From an uncultured Pseudomonadota bacterium (GTDB lineage Bacteria; Myxococcota_A; Polyangia; HGW-17), in assembly GCA_938004375.1 (NCBI GenBank), contig CALKWH010000211.1:1-43558 (forward strand): a DNA stretch of 43,558 nucleotides. The letters run 5' to 3'. The translations under genes and the position numbers were made by a program. Shown here piece by piece: positions 33,487-40,356 of the stretch. The notes beneath the pieces were generated by a model. It had not been told where the DNA came from, searched no databases, and worked only from the letters and a program-made list of their open reading frames with translations. The first letter of the stretch is position 1. Each line of letters starts with the position of its first letter.

Positions 33487-35639
33487 GGGCGACGCCTCCG
33501 GGCCGCGAGGCCCGCCCGCCTCCGGGCGACCCACAGCCCCACCGCGAGCGCGAACAGCGGCCACAACACGAGGGCGAAGGTCTGGAGCCGGTTCACCTGC
33601 CCCTGGGGCAGCACCAGTTTGTGGTGTTCCATCGAAAAGGCCGCCATGGGCTCCTCGGTGGTCTCGGCGGCCGCCCAGCGCAGCTGCGTCAGGAGCCAGC
33701 CGGCCGAGGCGTCCGGGCTCTGGCCGCCGGGGGCGAGGCGGTCGTTGCCGAAGGCGTCCGAGAAGCCGAACAGCAACATGCGGGCGGCGCAGTCCGTCCC
33801 CGAGCGCGCGGCCAGGGGGGCTTCACGTCCGGAGAGGACGCGTCCGGTGCCGGGCTGTACCAGGACGGCCTGGGACGAGGCCGCGAGCAGCACCTCGGTC
33901 CCGGGGCCGGCGGTGACCGCCGCGGGGCGGGTGAGCACGAGGCGGCCGTTCTTCTCCGGCCAGGGGATGACGAGGCGGCCGGGTTCGTCCGGGCGCAGCG
34001 CGCGGCCCGGATCCTCGACGACGGCGCCGTGAAAGCCCAGGTGACAGTCCCGCGCCACCGCCGCCCACGAGGCGGGCAGGGCGTGTCCCCCCCGGGAGCT
34101 CAGGACGAGCCCCGTGCGACCCTCCCGCAGCGCGGCGGCGAGGTGCTCCTCTTCGACCGGCAGCAGCTCGCTGGACGGGTCCGCGGCGATCACCACGCGA
34201 CAGGTGACGGGCACGGGGGAGAGCAGGTCCAGTTCGCGCACGGACACGCCGGCGAACTGAAGTCCGGCCGCCAGGCGGGAGAGACCGCCGGCGCCGGGAT
34301 CCGAGGTCAGCCGCTCCTGGTGTCCGCGGGTGAAGCACCAGGCGCTGTCGTCCGGGCGCTGGAGGCGGGCCAGCGCGCGGGTCAGGGCGCCCTGGAGGGC
34401 CACGCCGTGAAAGACGACGCCATCCTCGCGCAGGTCCATGACGAACAGATCGGAGAGCCGAATCCCGTGGTGACGGACCGCGGTGGCGGCGATCAGCCGT
34501 CCCTCGAGCAGGCCGGTGGAGTCCGCCTCCATGGTGGACAGGTTCAGGCCGAAGCGGGCGGCCAGCTCCCGGCCGCGGGCGCCGGCGGCGGAGGCGGACA
34601 CGCGCTCCCAGCGCAAAAGCGGGCTGGTGCGGCAGATGCGCTCGAGGTGCACCTCGAGCTCGGGAACCGGGGAGAAGGGCGCGGCGGCCGGCGGACTCCC
34701 GGTGAACAGATACAGGGTCACGGGCTCCACGAGCTCCCGGATGCGGCGCTCTAGGCGGGGATCGAGCCCCGGGCGTCCGGTGACGTCCCAGGACAGCCCC
34801 GGGCGCATGGCCAGGGCCAGCGTGAACCCGGCGAGCAGGAACCAGGCCGCCAGGTCGGCCGGCGCCCAGCGGCTATGGCGGCGCAGCCCGGTCCCGAGCA
34901 CGCGCCCCGCCCCCGCCACGCCCCCGGCGACGAGCAGGCCCAGCAGGGTCACGTCCCGCAGGTGGACGAAGCCCCGGGAGAAGCGCTCGAGCACGTCGAA
35001 GAGGTTGAAGGCGTCGAGGCGGGCGACCCACACGGGATCCCGGACGATGCCGAACGCCGGGCTGGTCACGATCTTCACGAGCACGAAGGCGAACAACGTG
35101 ACGAAGGTGAGCATGGCCGAGAGCCGGGTGTCCGGGGTCAGGGAGGAGAAGAAGAGCCCCAGAGCCAGCCCGGCACCGCCCACGAGGACCACGCCGACGT
35201 AGCCCGTGAGCACCGGCCCCGCCGGCACGGTCACGTCCGGTGGCAGCACCGCCCACAGGAAGGCCAGGGGCACCAGGGTGGCCGCCCACAGCAGGGTCCA
35301 GGTGGCGAGCATGGCCAGGAACTTGCCTAGCGCGATGGCCCCCGGGGTGAGGGCGGACGCGCGGAGGGCGTCGAGGGTGCCGTGGGCGCGCTCCCGGGAG
35401 ATCGCGTCGTGGGAGAGCTCGACGACCACCAGGATCAGGAGCGGCCAGAACCAGAACGGGCCGCCGAAAAAAGGCGCCAGGAGCGGCCCCGGCGGGGACA
35501 AAGGGTGCTGGCGCAGGGCCACGGTGACCGCGAGCACCACGCCCTGGTAGAACAGGAAGAGCGCGGCCGTGAAGTAGAAGGCCGGGGACCGCCAGGTGCG
35601 GGCCAGCTCGTGCCACGCGAGGGTGAACACCGGCCTCAT
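33483..35639 (-). CDS. GldF-GldG-type fusion: ABC-2 permease plus auxiliary domain
   Basis: A 718-residue fusion. Residues 1-245 form an ABC-2 permease with six predicted helices. It carries the typical cytosolic motif ISRERAHGTLDALRASALTPGAI, as in GldF-like and NosY-like permeases. After another helix (about 265-283), residues about 295-690 resemble the ABC-transporter auxiliary (GldG-like) domain that sits in the periplasm. A final helix (about 690-705) and a basic tail follow. In Bacteroidetes GldF and GldG are separate proteins of a transporter needed for gliding; in this lineage the role is not established. It overlaps both neighbours by 4 bp (ATGA). Confidence 0.8.
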   Translation of the reverse strand: MRPVFTLAWHELARTWRSPAFYFTAALFLFYQGVVLAVTVALRQHPLSPPGPLLAPFFGGPFWFWPLLILVVVELSHDAISRERAHGTLDALRASALTPGAIALGKFLAMLATWTLLWAATLVPLAFLWAVLPPDVTVPAGPVLTGYVGVVLVGGAGLALGLFFSSLTPDTRLSAMLTFVTLFAFVLVKIVTSPAFGIVRDPVWVARLDAFNLFDVLERFSRGFVHLRDVTLLGLLVAGGVAGAGRVLGTGLRRHSRWAPADLAAWFLLAGFTLALAMRPGLSWDVTGRPGLDPRLERRIRELVEPVTLYLFTGSPPAAAPFSPVPELEVHLERICRTSPLLRWERVSASAAGARGRELAARFGLNLSTMEADSTGLLEGRLIAATAVRHHGIRLSDLFVMDLREDGVVFHGVALQGALTRALARLQRPDDSAWCFTRGHQERLTSDPGAGGLSRLAAGLQFAGVSVRELDLLSPVPVTCRVVIAADPSSELLPVEEEHLAAALREGRTGLVLSSRGGHALPASWAAVARDCHLGFHGAVVEDPGRALRPDEPGRLVIPWPEKNGRLVLTRPAAVTAGPGTEVLLAASSQAVLVQPGTGRVLSGREAPLAARSGTDCAARMLLFGFSDAFGNDRLAPGGQSPDASAGWLLTQLRWAAAETTEEPMAAFSMEHHKLVLPQGQVNRLQTFALVLWPLFALAVGLWVARRRAGLAARRRRP

Positions 35640-36415
35640 GGCGCGTCCTCCGACTTCTCTGTGGGGTCTTCGGGCGCCTTGGCCGGCTCTTCGGGCGCCT
35701 TGGCCTCCTGCGCGGTCTGGTCCTCATTCCGGGCCGTCAGCTCCAGGAAGAAGTCCAGCAGGGAACCCTGGGCGGGGCCGTCGTGGCGCACCCGCCCGTG
35801 GTGCAGCACCAGGAACCGGTCGGCCACCCGGGCCAGCTCGTCCAGGCCGTGGGAGGACACGATCACTGCGCTCGTCCGGGCGGCGTCGGAGATGATCCCA
35901 CGCAGGGTGAGCTGCTGCCTCGGGTCGAGCCCGAAGGAGGGCTCGTCGAGGAGGATCAGATCCGGGTTCCCGCACAGCGCCCACGCCAGCGCCACCCGCT
36001 GGCGCATGCCGGTGGAGAGCGCGCCGTTGGGGCGCCGGGCGAAGTCGCCGGCCTGGCAAAGATCGATGAGCCGCTCCACCTCGGCGACGCGGGCGCGCCC
36101 CGCGAGGCCGCACAGCCGGGCGCGAAAGTCCAGCGTCTCGCAGGCGCGCTCGTCGGGGGGCAGCCCGGTGGGCATGAATCCGATGCGGCGCGCCAGCCGC
36201 TGGGGGTGGGGATAGAGCGGCGTCCCCGCGAAGCGCACCTGGCCCGCCGTGGGCAGCAGGAGGCCGGCCAGGATGCGCAGGCAGGTGGTCTTGCCGGCGC
36301 CGTTCTCGCCGAGGAGCCCGAGGGTCTCCCCCGCCTGCAGCCGGAACGAGACCCCGTCCAGCGCGAGCAGGCGGCCATAGCGCAGGCTCACCGACGCCAG
36401 TTCGACCAGGCTCAT
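35636..36415 (-). CDS. ABC transporter ATP-binding protein, GldA-like
   Basis: A 259-residue ATPase. Walker A is GENGAGKT (36-43), the signature motif is LSTGMRQR (a GldA/Nat-type variant of LSGGQ), Walker B is LILLDEPS, and the switch His is in SSHG. It would energise the adjacent GldF-GldG fusion. The last 25-30 residues are a charged Glu/Lys/Pro tail with the repeated EAKAPEEPAKAPEDP, beyond the normal family length. Start ATG 36415 overlaps the TPR gene's stop (ATGA); longer upstream frames belong to antisense shadow sequence. All four genes of this minus-strand set are coupled in the same way. Confidence 0.92.
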   Translation of the reverse strand: MSLVELASVSLRYGRLLALDGVSFRLQAGETLGLLGENGAGKTTCLRILAGLLLPTAGQVRFAGTPLYPHPQRLARRIGFMPTGLPPDERACETLDFRARLCGLAGRARVAEVERLIDLCQAGDFARRPNGALSTGMRQRVALAWALCGNPDLILLDEPSFGLDPRQQLTLRGIISDAARTSAVIVSSHGLDELARVADRFLVLHHGRVRHDGPAQGSLLDFFLELTARNEDQTAQEAKAPEEPAKAPEDPTEKSEDAP

Positions 36416-37287
36416 GGCGTCTCCGGTATCCCCCCGGCGTCTCCGGCCAAGGCTTTTTGCCACAGGGCGCGCACGGTGGGGTCGGCTTCCTTCGCGAGGA
36501 GCTCCTTCATCCGGGCGCGGCCCTTCTCGGTGCGCACCGCCAGCAGCCCGGCTTTTTCCCGCACGGTGGCCGTGGCGTGGGTCAGGCACTTCTCCTCCTG
36601 CTCCGGGGCGAGCGTCTCGGAGGGGACCTCGACGAGGTAGCCCAGCAGCCGCACGATCTCGTCGCCCTGCTGCTGCTCCAGCGCGGCTCCGAGCCGGCGG
36701 TCGACGCTGGCCCGGGAGGCGTCGAAGGCGGCCGCCGCGGCGACGAGCTTCTCCTGCGGTTCGTCCAGTTTCTTGAGCAGGTTCACCAGATCCACCCGGG
36801 CGGCGAGGACGTCGGGGTCGAGCTTCAGCAGTTTCTCGAGCTGGGCCACGGCCTCGCGCAGTTTGCCGCTTTCGGCGAGCACCAGCGCGAGGTTCTGGTG
36901 GGCGAAGGGATCGTCGGGCCGCAGGGCGACCACGCGCTCCCACAGGGAGATGCTCTCGTCGAAGCGGCGCAGGTGGAACAGCGCCTCGGCCTGGCCGGAG
37001 AACAACTGGGAGCGGGCCTCGGCCGTGAGGGAGGTCTCCTGTCCCATCTCCTCGTAGAGCTTCAGCGCCTCCTCGAACTTGCCGTCGAGCAGCGCGTTCT
37101 CCGCCCGCTTGAGCTTGATCTTGGGCAGCAGGCGCTGGCCGGCGCGGGAGCCGGCGAGGGTCTGCTCCACGTTGACCGGCTGCCGGACCGGAGCCGGGGC
37201 GGGGGGCGCCTTGGCCGGCTCGTCCTTGCCGCAGGCCACCGCGACCAGGATGGTGAAAATCACGCAGAGGTGATGCAGGATCCGCAT
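36412..37287 (-). CDS. TPR lipoprotein, first gene of the Gld-like ABC operon
   Basis: A 291-residue lipoprotein (signal peptide ending VAVAC, Cys19, followed by a Pro/Ala linker). TPR motifs cover about residues 60-165: AENALLDGKFEEALKLYEEM, then FHLRRFDESISLWERVVALR and LVLAESGKLREAVAQLEKLL. The C-terminal 120 residues are helical without a clear repeat. It could be a periplasmic adaptor for the transporter encoded downstream. The ATG at 37287 is preceded by GGGAG at slightly long spacing. It is divergent from the FG-GAP lipoprotein gene, with a 117-bp gap. Confidence 0.75.
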   Translation of the reverse strand: MRILHHLCVIFTILVAVACGKDEPAKAPPAPAPVRQPVNVEQTLAGSRAGQRLLPKIKLKRAENALLDGKFEEALKLYEEMGQETSLTAEARSQLFSGQAEALFHLRRFDESISLWERVVALRPDDPFAHQNLALVLAESGKLREAVAQLEKLLKLDPDVLAARVDLVNLLKKLDEPQEKLVAAAAAFDASRASVDRRLGAALEQQQGDEIVRLLGYLVEVPSETLAPEQEEKCLTHATATVREKAGLLAVRTEKGRARMKELLAKEADPTVRALWQKALAGDAGGIPETP

Positions 37288-37337
37288 GGGTTCGTTCACT
37301 CCCGTCGCAGTATGCCCCGCCCCCGCGCGCGTGGCAA

Positions 37338-37365
37338 TTGTAAAAAACCCTCTCCGGGGTATATT
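37338..37365 (+). promoter_or_regulatory. Predicted promoter of the FG-GAP lipoprotein gene
   Basis: TTGTAA (37338-37343), a 16-bp spacer and TATATT (37360-37365) lie in the divergent gap. The start would be near 37372 with about 33 nt of leader. The TATATTGG core matches the promoter at 22829-22836. Confidence 0.55.
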
Positions 37366-37404
37366 GGCGGGGGTCGAACTTGGATTCGAACGCGAGGAGG
37401 CAGC

Positions 37405-38997
37405 ATGAGAGGACATCGGATGATCATCGTCGGCTTCGCGCTCCTGGGGCTCGGTTGCTCGTCGTCGTCGAAGGGGCGCGGGCACGAACAGGAGCCGCCG
37501 CCCGGACCCGTGTGCGCGGTGGACGGCAACCCTCGCCCGGTGTCGGCGCCGGAGCTCGTGCGCACCTACCCGGCCTCGTGGGACGAGAACTGGTTCGGCT
37601 CCCCGGCCTTCGCCGATCTCGACGGCGACGGGGAAAACGAGGTCATCGCCGGCCGCCACAGCGTGCTGTACGTGTGGTCGGCCGACGGGGCGCATCGCTG
37701 GCGCGCGGCGGTGGGCGAGCCCAGGACGGATGATCCGGAACAGGAGGTCCACGGCACCGCCCGCCAGTACGCGGCACCGGCCATCGCGGACCTGGACGGT
37801 GACGGGCGCCTCGAGACTGTGATCGTCTATTCGAACCGGATCGCCGTCTACCGCCACGACGGCACGCTGCTTCCGGGGTTCCCCGCGTCCTACCCCGATT
37901 CGGACAACGAGATCCGGTCCCTCGCGGTGGGCGACCTCGACCGCGACGGGACCTGGGAGATCGCCGTGGTGCGCACGGGCGCGACGCCGGTGACCGCCAT
38001 CTTCGATCTGACCGGGAACGTGCTGCCGGGGTGGCCCCAGGTGGCCTGCGAGGACTGCTACGACCACGGGGGCTACAACCAGAACATCGGGCTCGCCGAC
38101 CTGGTGGGCGACGGAGACCTGGAGGTCGTGGCCACCTACGACTGCGCGCACGTCGGCTTCTTCACGAAGGACGGCGTCGGGCTGCCCGTCCATCCCGAGC
38201 TGGCCGGGGACGTGAGCCCGCAGGTGCCCATGTTCCACGACTGGGCGCTGGCGGTGCAGGGCTGGGGTCCCGACGGCGAGGACCGCGACGAGTTCACCGA
38301 CTCTCCGCCGGTGTTCGCCGACCTCGACGGCGACGGGGCCCTCGAGATCGTGCTCTACAGCGACCACGAGCGCGCCGGCGAGTACGTGATCCGCGGCAAC
38401 TGCCTGTGGGCGCTGGAGGCGGACTTGTCCCGCGTGCCCGGCTTCGAGTGGCCGATCTGCTCGGGGGGCCCGCTGTACGAGGGGTACGAGCAGAACATCG
38501 TGCAGGTGGCGCCGGCCCCGGCGGTGGCCGATCTCTCGGGGGACGCGCGCCCGGAGCTCGTCGTGCCCTCCTACGACGGTCTGATGCGCGCCTACTCCCC
38601 GGACGGCGAGGAGTTGTGGGCGGTGGAGTTCAACCGGCCCATGGACGTCTTCATCGGCGCCTCGGGCGCCGTGGTCGCTGACCTCAACGGCGACGGCAGC
38701 CCGGAGGTGTTGTTCACCACCTATGCGATCCGCGAGGGGCGCTCCCACCTGTACGTCGTCTCCGCCGGCGGCAGCGTGCTGCACAAGGTCCCCCTCGAGA
38801 AGCGCGGCAGCATGAGCCCGCCCACGGTGGGCGACGTGGACGGCGACGGCCAGCTCGACGTGCTGATCTCGCTCAAGGACACCCTGGGCGGAGGCCTCGG
38901 CGGCGTGCAACTGTGGACCGTCCCGGGCGCGGGCACCGCCTGCGTCCCGTGGCCCACCGGCCGCGGCGGCCTCGCCCGCGCCGGCTTGGCCGAGTGA
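37405..38997 (+). CDS. FG-GAP/VCBS-repeat beta-propeller lipoprotein
   Basis: A 530-residue lipoprotein (Cys18 in LGLGC, then a Ser-rich and Pro-rich linker). At least eight FG-GAP-like calcium-loop motifs recur along the chain: ADLDGDGENE, ADLDGDGRLE, GDLDRDGTWE, ADLVGDGDLE, ADLDGDGALE, ADLSGDARPE, ADLNGDGSPE and GDVDGDGQLD. They predict an integrin-alpha-like or pseudo-eight-bladed propeller on the cell surface, probably calcium-stabilised and used for binding. The ATG at 37405 follows GAGGAGG; an ATG five codons later is also possible. Much longer in-frame upstream sequence is antisense to the ABC operon and is not coding. Confidence 0.85.
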   Translation: MRGHRMIIVGFALLGLGCSSSSKGRGHEQEPPPGPVCAVDGNPRPVSAPELVRTYPASWDENWFGSPAFADLDGDGENEVIAGRHSVLYVWSADGAHRWRAAVGEPRTDDPEQEVHGTARQYAAPAIADLDGDGRLETVIVYSNRIAVYRHDGTLLPGFPASYPDSDNEIRSLAVGDLDRDGTWEIAVVRTGATPVTAIFDLTGNVLPGWPQVACEDCYDHGGYNQNIGLADLVGDGDLEVVATYDCAHVGFFTKDGVGLPVHPELAGDVSPQVPMFHDWALAVQGWGPDGEDRDEFTDSPPVFADLDGDGALEIVLYSDHERAGEYVIRGNCLWALEADLSRVPGFEWPICSGGPLYEGYEQNIVQVAPAPAVADLSGDARPELVVPSYDGLMRAYSPDGEELWAVEFNRPMDVFIGASGAVVADLNGDGSPEVLFTTYAIREGRSHLYVVSAGGSVLHKVPLEKRGSMSPPTVGDVDGDGQLDVLISLKDTLGGGLGGVQLWTVPGAGTACVPWPTGRGGLARAGLAE

Positions 38998-39012
38998 GAG
39001 CCGACGTTGTCC

Positions 39013-39096
39013 CCGGGTAGCGGAGCTACCCGGCTAGCATATTTCCACAAAAACTGTCCCCCTGTAGGGCGACCGATGACGGTCGCTTTACGGGGG
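39013..39096. repeat. Two adjacent hairpins after the FG-GAP gene
   Basis: CCGGGTAG-cggag-CTACCCGG (39013-39033) is a perfect 8-bp stem. A longer imperfect hairpin (39058-39096) pairs CCCCCTGTAGGGCGACCG with CGGTCGCTTTACGGGGG around ATGA. No T-run follows either. The second shares the CGACCG-loop-CGGTCG core with the palindrome at 22667-22708. They may serve as termination or RNA-stability elements, or be REP-like repeats. Confidence 0.5.
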
Positions 39097-39135
39097 GATC
39101 ATGAATTGTGTCATCTGGCCGTCCCCCGCCCTCCG

Positions 39136-39144
39136 TGCTACACT
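39136..39144 (+). promoter_or_regulatory. Extended -10 element before the Asn-rich lipoprotein gene
   Basis: TGCTACACT (TG, one base, TACACT) lies 25 bp before the ATG at 39169. No -35 at 16-18 bp spacing is visible. The core is nearly identical to the kinase promoter's TGCTACATT at 1942-1950. Confidence 0.45.
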
Positions 39145-39168
39145 CCCGACCACGAAAGGAAACCGGCC

Positions 39169-40098
39169 ATGAAAAACCTGCTCGCGCTCATTATTTTTCT
39201 TTCCCTCTTCGCCTTCGCCGCCTGCGACGACGATCCGAAGACCACCAACAACACGAACAACGTCAACAACGTCAACAATTCGAATAATGTCAATAATATC
39301 AACAATTTAAACAACGTGAACAACGCGAACAACGTCAATAACGTAAACAATATCAACAATATCAACAATCTGAACAACGTCGACTACACGCTCTCCATCG
39401 TCGTCACCGGGGATCCGACGCCCATCGACTTCGACGACGGCTCCACCGGGCAGACCCCGACGAACTATTTCATGGGACTGCAGCGCTTCGACCTGATGAG
39501 GAGCGCGGAGGATCCGTCCCCCGTGGTCGTGTTCGACCATGGCGCCGAGTACGTCGAGGTGGACATGTCCACGAGCCAGACGGTGGCCACGGTGAACCTC
39601 CTCGACCTGCCGCTGGGCCTGTACACCCACGGCCGCGTGCTGCTCACCATGACCCGCTTCGACGTGCTCACGACGGTGCACGTGACCATGCCCCCGACCG
39701 CGCTCCCGGGCACCATGTCGGTGGTGGGCGCCCTCTCGGACTGCGTCATCGACGGGAATCCCCGGACCCAGGACTGGGCCGAATTCACCTTCAACGTCGC
39801 CGGCGGCATCACCCGCCCGGGCGCGCTGCCCGGCATGCCCGCCACCGGCGGCGGCACCATCGTGCGCGAGGGGGGCCGCACCTGGATGGTCTTCCCCCTC
39901 TCCGAGAGCCTGGACATCCTGCCCACCCCCGGGGCGAGCAAGACCGCCACGATCACGTACTACACCTACGAGTCCTTCCGCTGGACCGAGCTGGAAGAGG
40001 CCGGCTACGCCGTGGGCACCTTCGACGCCCGCGACGACGGCACCCACGAGCCGCTGACCAACTTCGGCGCCCTGGACTACGAGATCACGATCGAGTGA
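39169..40098 (+). CDS. Asn-rich-linker lipoprotein, unknown beta-rich domain
   Basis: A 309-residue lipoprotein (Cys19 in AFAAC followed by three Asp). Residues about 27-70 are an almost pure Asn-Asn-x linker (x = Thr, Val, Ser, Ile, Leu or Ala), a low-complexity spacer seen in several surface lipoproteins of Bradymonadota and myxobacteria. The remaining 240 residues are strand-rich. I did not recognise a domain. The alternating hydrophobic stretches (YTLSIVVTGD, ATVNLLDLPLGLYTHGRVLL) suggest a beta-sandwich. ATG 39169 follows AAAGGA; a longer in-frame start at 39007 runs through the hairpins and is rejected. Confidence 0.75.
   Translation: MKNLLALIIFLSLFAFAACDDDPKTTNNTNNVNNVNNSNNVNNINNLNNVNNANNVNNVNNINNINNLNNVDYTLSIVVTGDPTPIDFDDGSTGQTPTNYFMGLQRFDLMRSAEDPSPVVVFDHGAEYVEVDMSTSQTVATVNLLDLPLGLYTHGRVLLTMTRFDVLTTVHVTMPPTALPGTMSVVGALSDCVIDGNPRTQDWAEFTFNVAGGITRPGALPGMPATGGGTIVREGGRTWMVFPLSESLDILPTPGASKTATITYYTYESFRWTELEEAGYAVGTFDARDDGTHEPLTNFGALDYEITIE
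39247..39378 (+). repeat. Trinucleotide-rich NNx repeat in lipoprotein linker
   Basis: About fifteen 9-bp units of the form AAC/AAT AAC/AAT NNN encode Asn-Asn-x. Codon use is mixed (AAC and AAT), and the tract is the AT-richest part of this gene. Confidence 0.9.
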
Positions 40099-40110
40099 CG
40101 GTGAGGCCCG

Positions 40111-40350
40111 TCAAATGAAGAAATACACGTTCGTCGCCAGCAGGAAGGCGGCGAGGAAGACGGCGACCACGGCGTGGGGCCGGTGGCGGGCGGCGAGGCG
40201 GGCGAAGACCGCGCCCAAAAGGGCGGCCGAGACCGCGCAGCAGGCGAGGATCAGGGAAATCGTGTCCACGCCGCGGGCGTCGACGTAGAAGAACCCCGCG
40301 GGGCAGAGCACGAACGCCAGGATCAGCCAGGGCAGGGGGGTCATCCTCAT
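40111..40350 (-). CDS. Small membrane protein, unknown function
   Basis: A 79-residue hydrophobic protein with two to three predicted transmembrane helices (about 6-24, 30-50 and 57-78) separated by short polar loops (VDARG; RLAARHRPH). No family was recognised. The ATG at 40350 is preceded by TAGGAG at good spacing and lies 6 bp after the metG stop, so it is probably co-transcribed with metG. A second in-frame ATG two codons later is possible. It is convergent with the Asn-rich lipoprotein gene (12-bp gap). Confidence 0.6.
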   Translation of the reverse strand: MRMTPLPWLILAFVLCPAGFFYVDARGVDTISLILACCAVSAALLGAVFARLAARHRPHAVVAVFLAAFLLATNVYFFI

Positions 40351-40356
40351 CCACTC

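Noticed and set aside
36457..37404. Long N-terminal extension of the FG-GAP lipoprotein
   Set aside because: It is antisense to the TPR lipoprotein gene, and the signal peptide and GAGGAGG site mark ATG 37405 as the start.
37288..38910. Long upstream extension of the TPR lipoprotein frame
   Set aside because: It is antisense to the FG-GAP gene and would bury the lipoprotein signal sequence.
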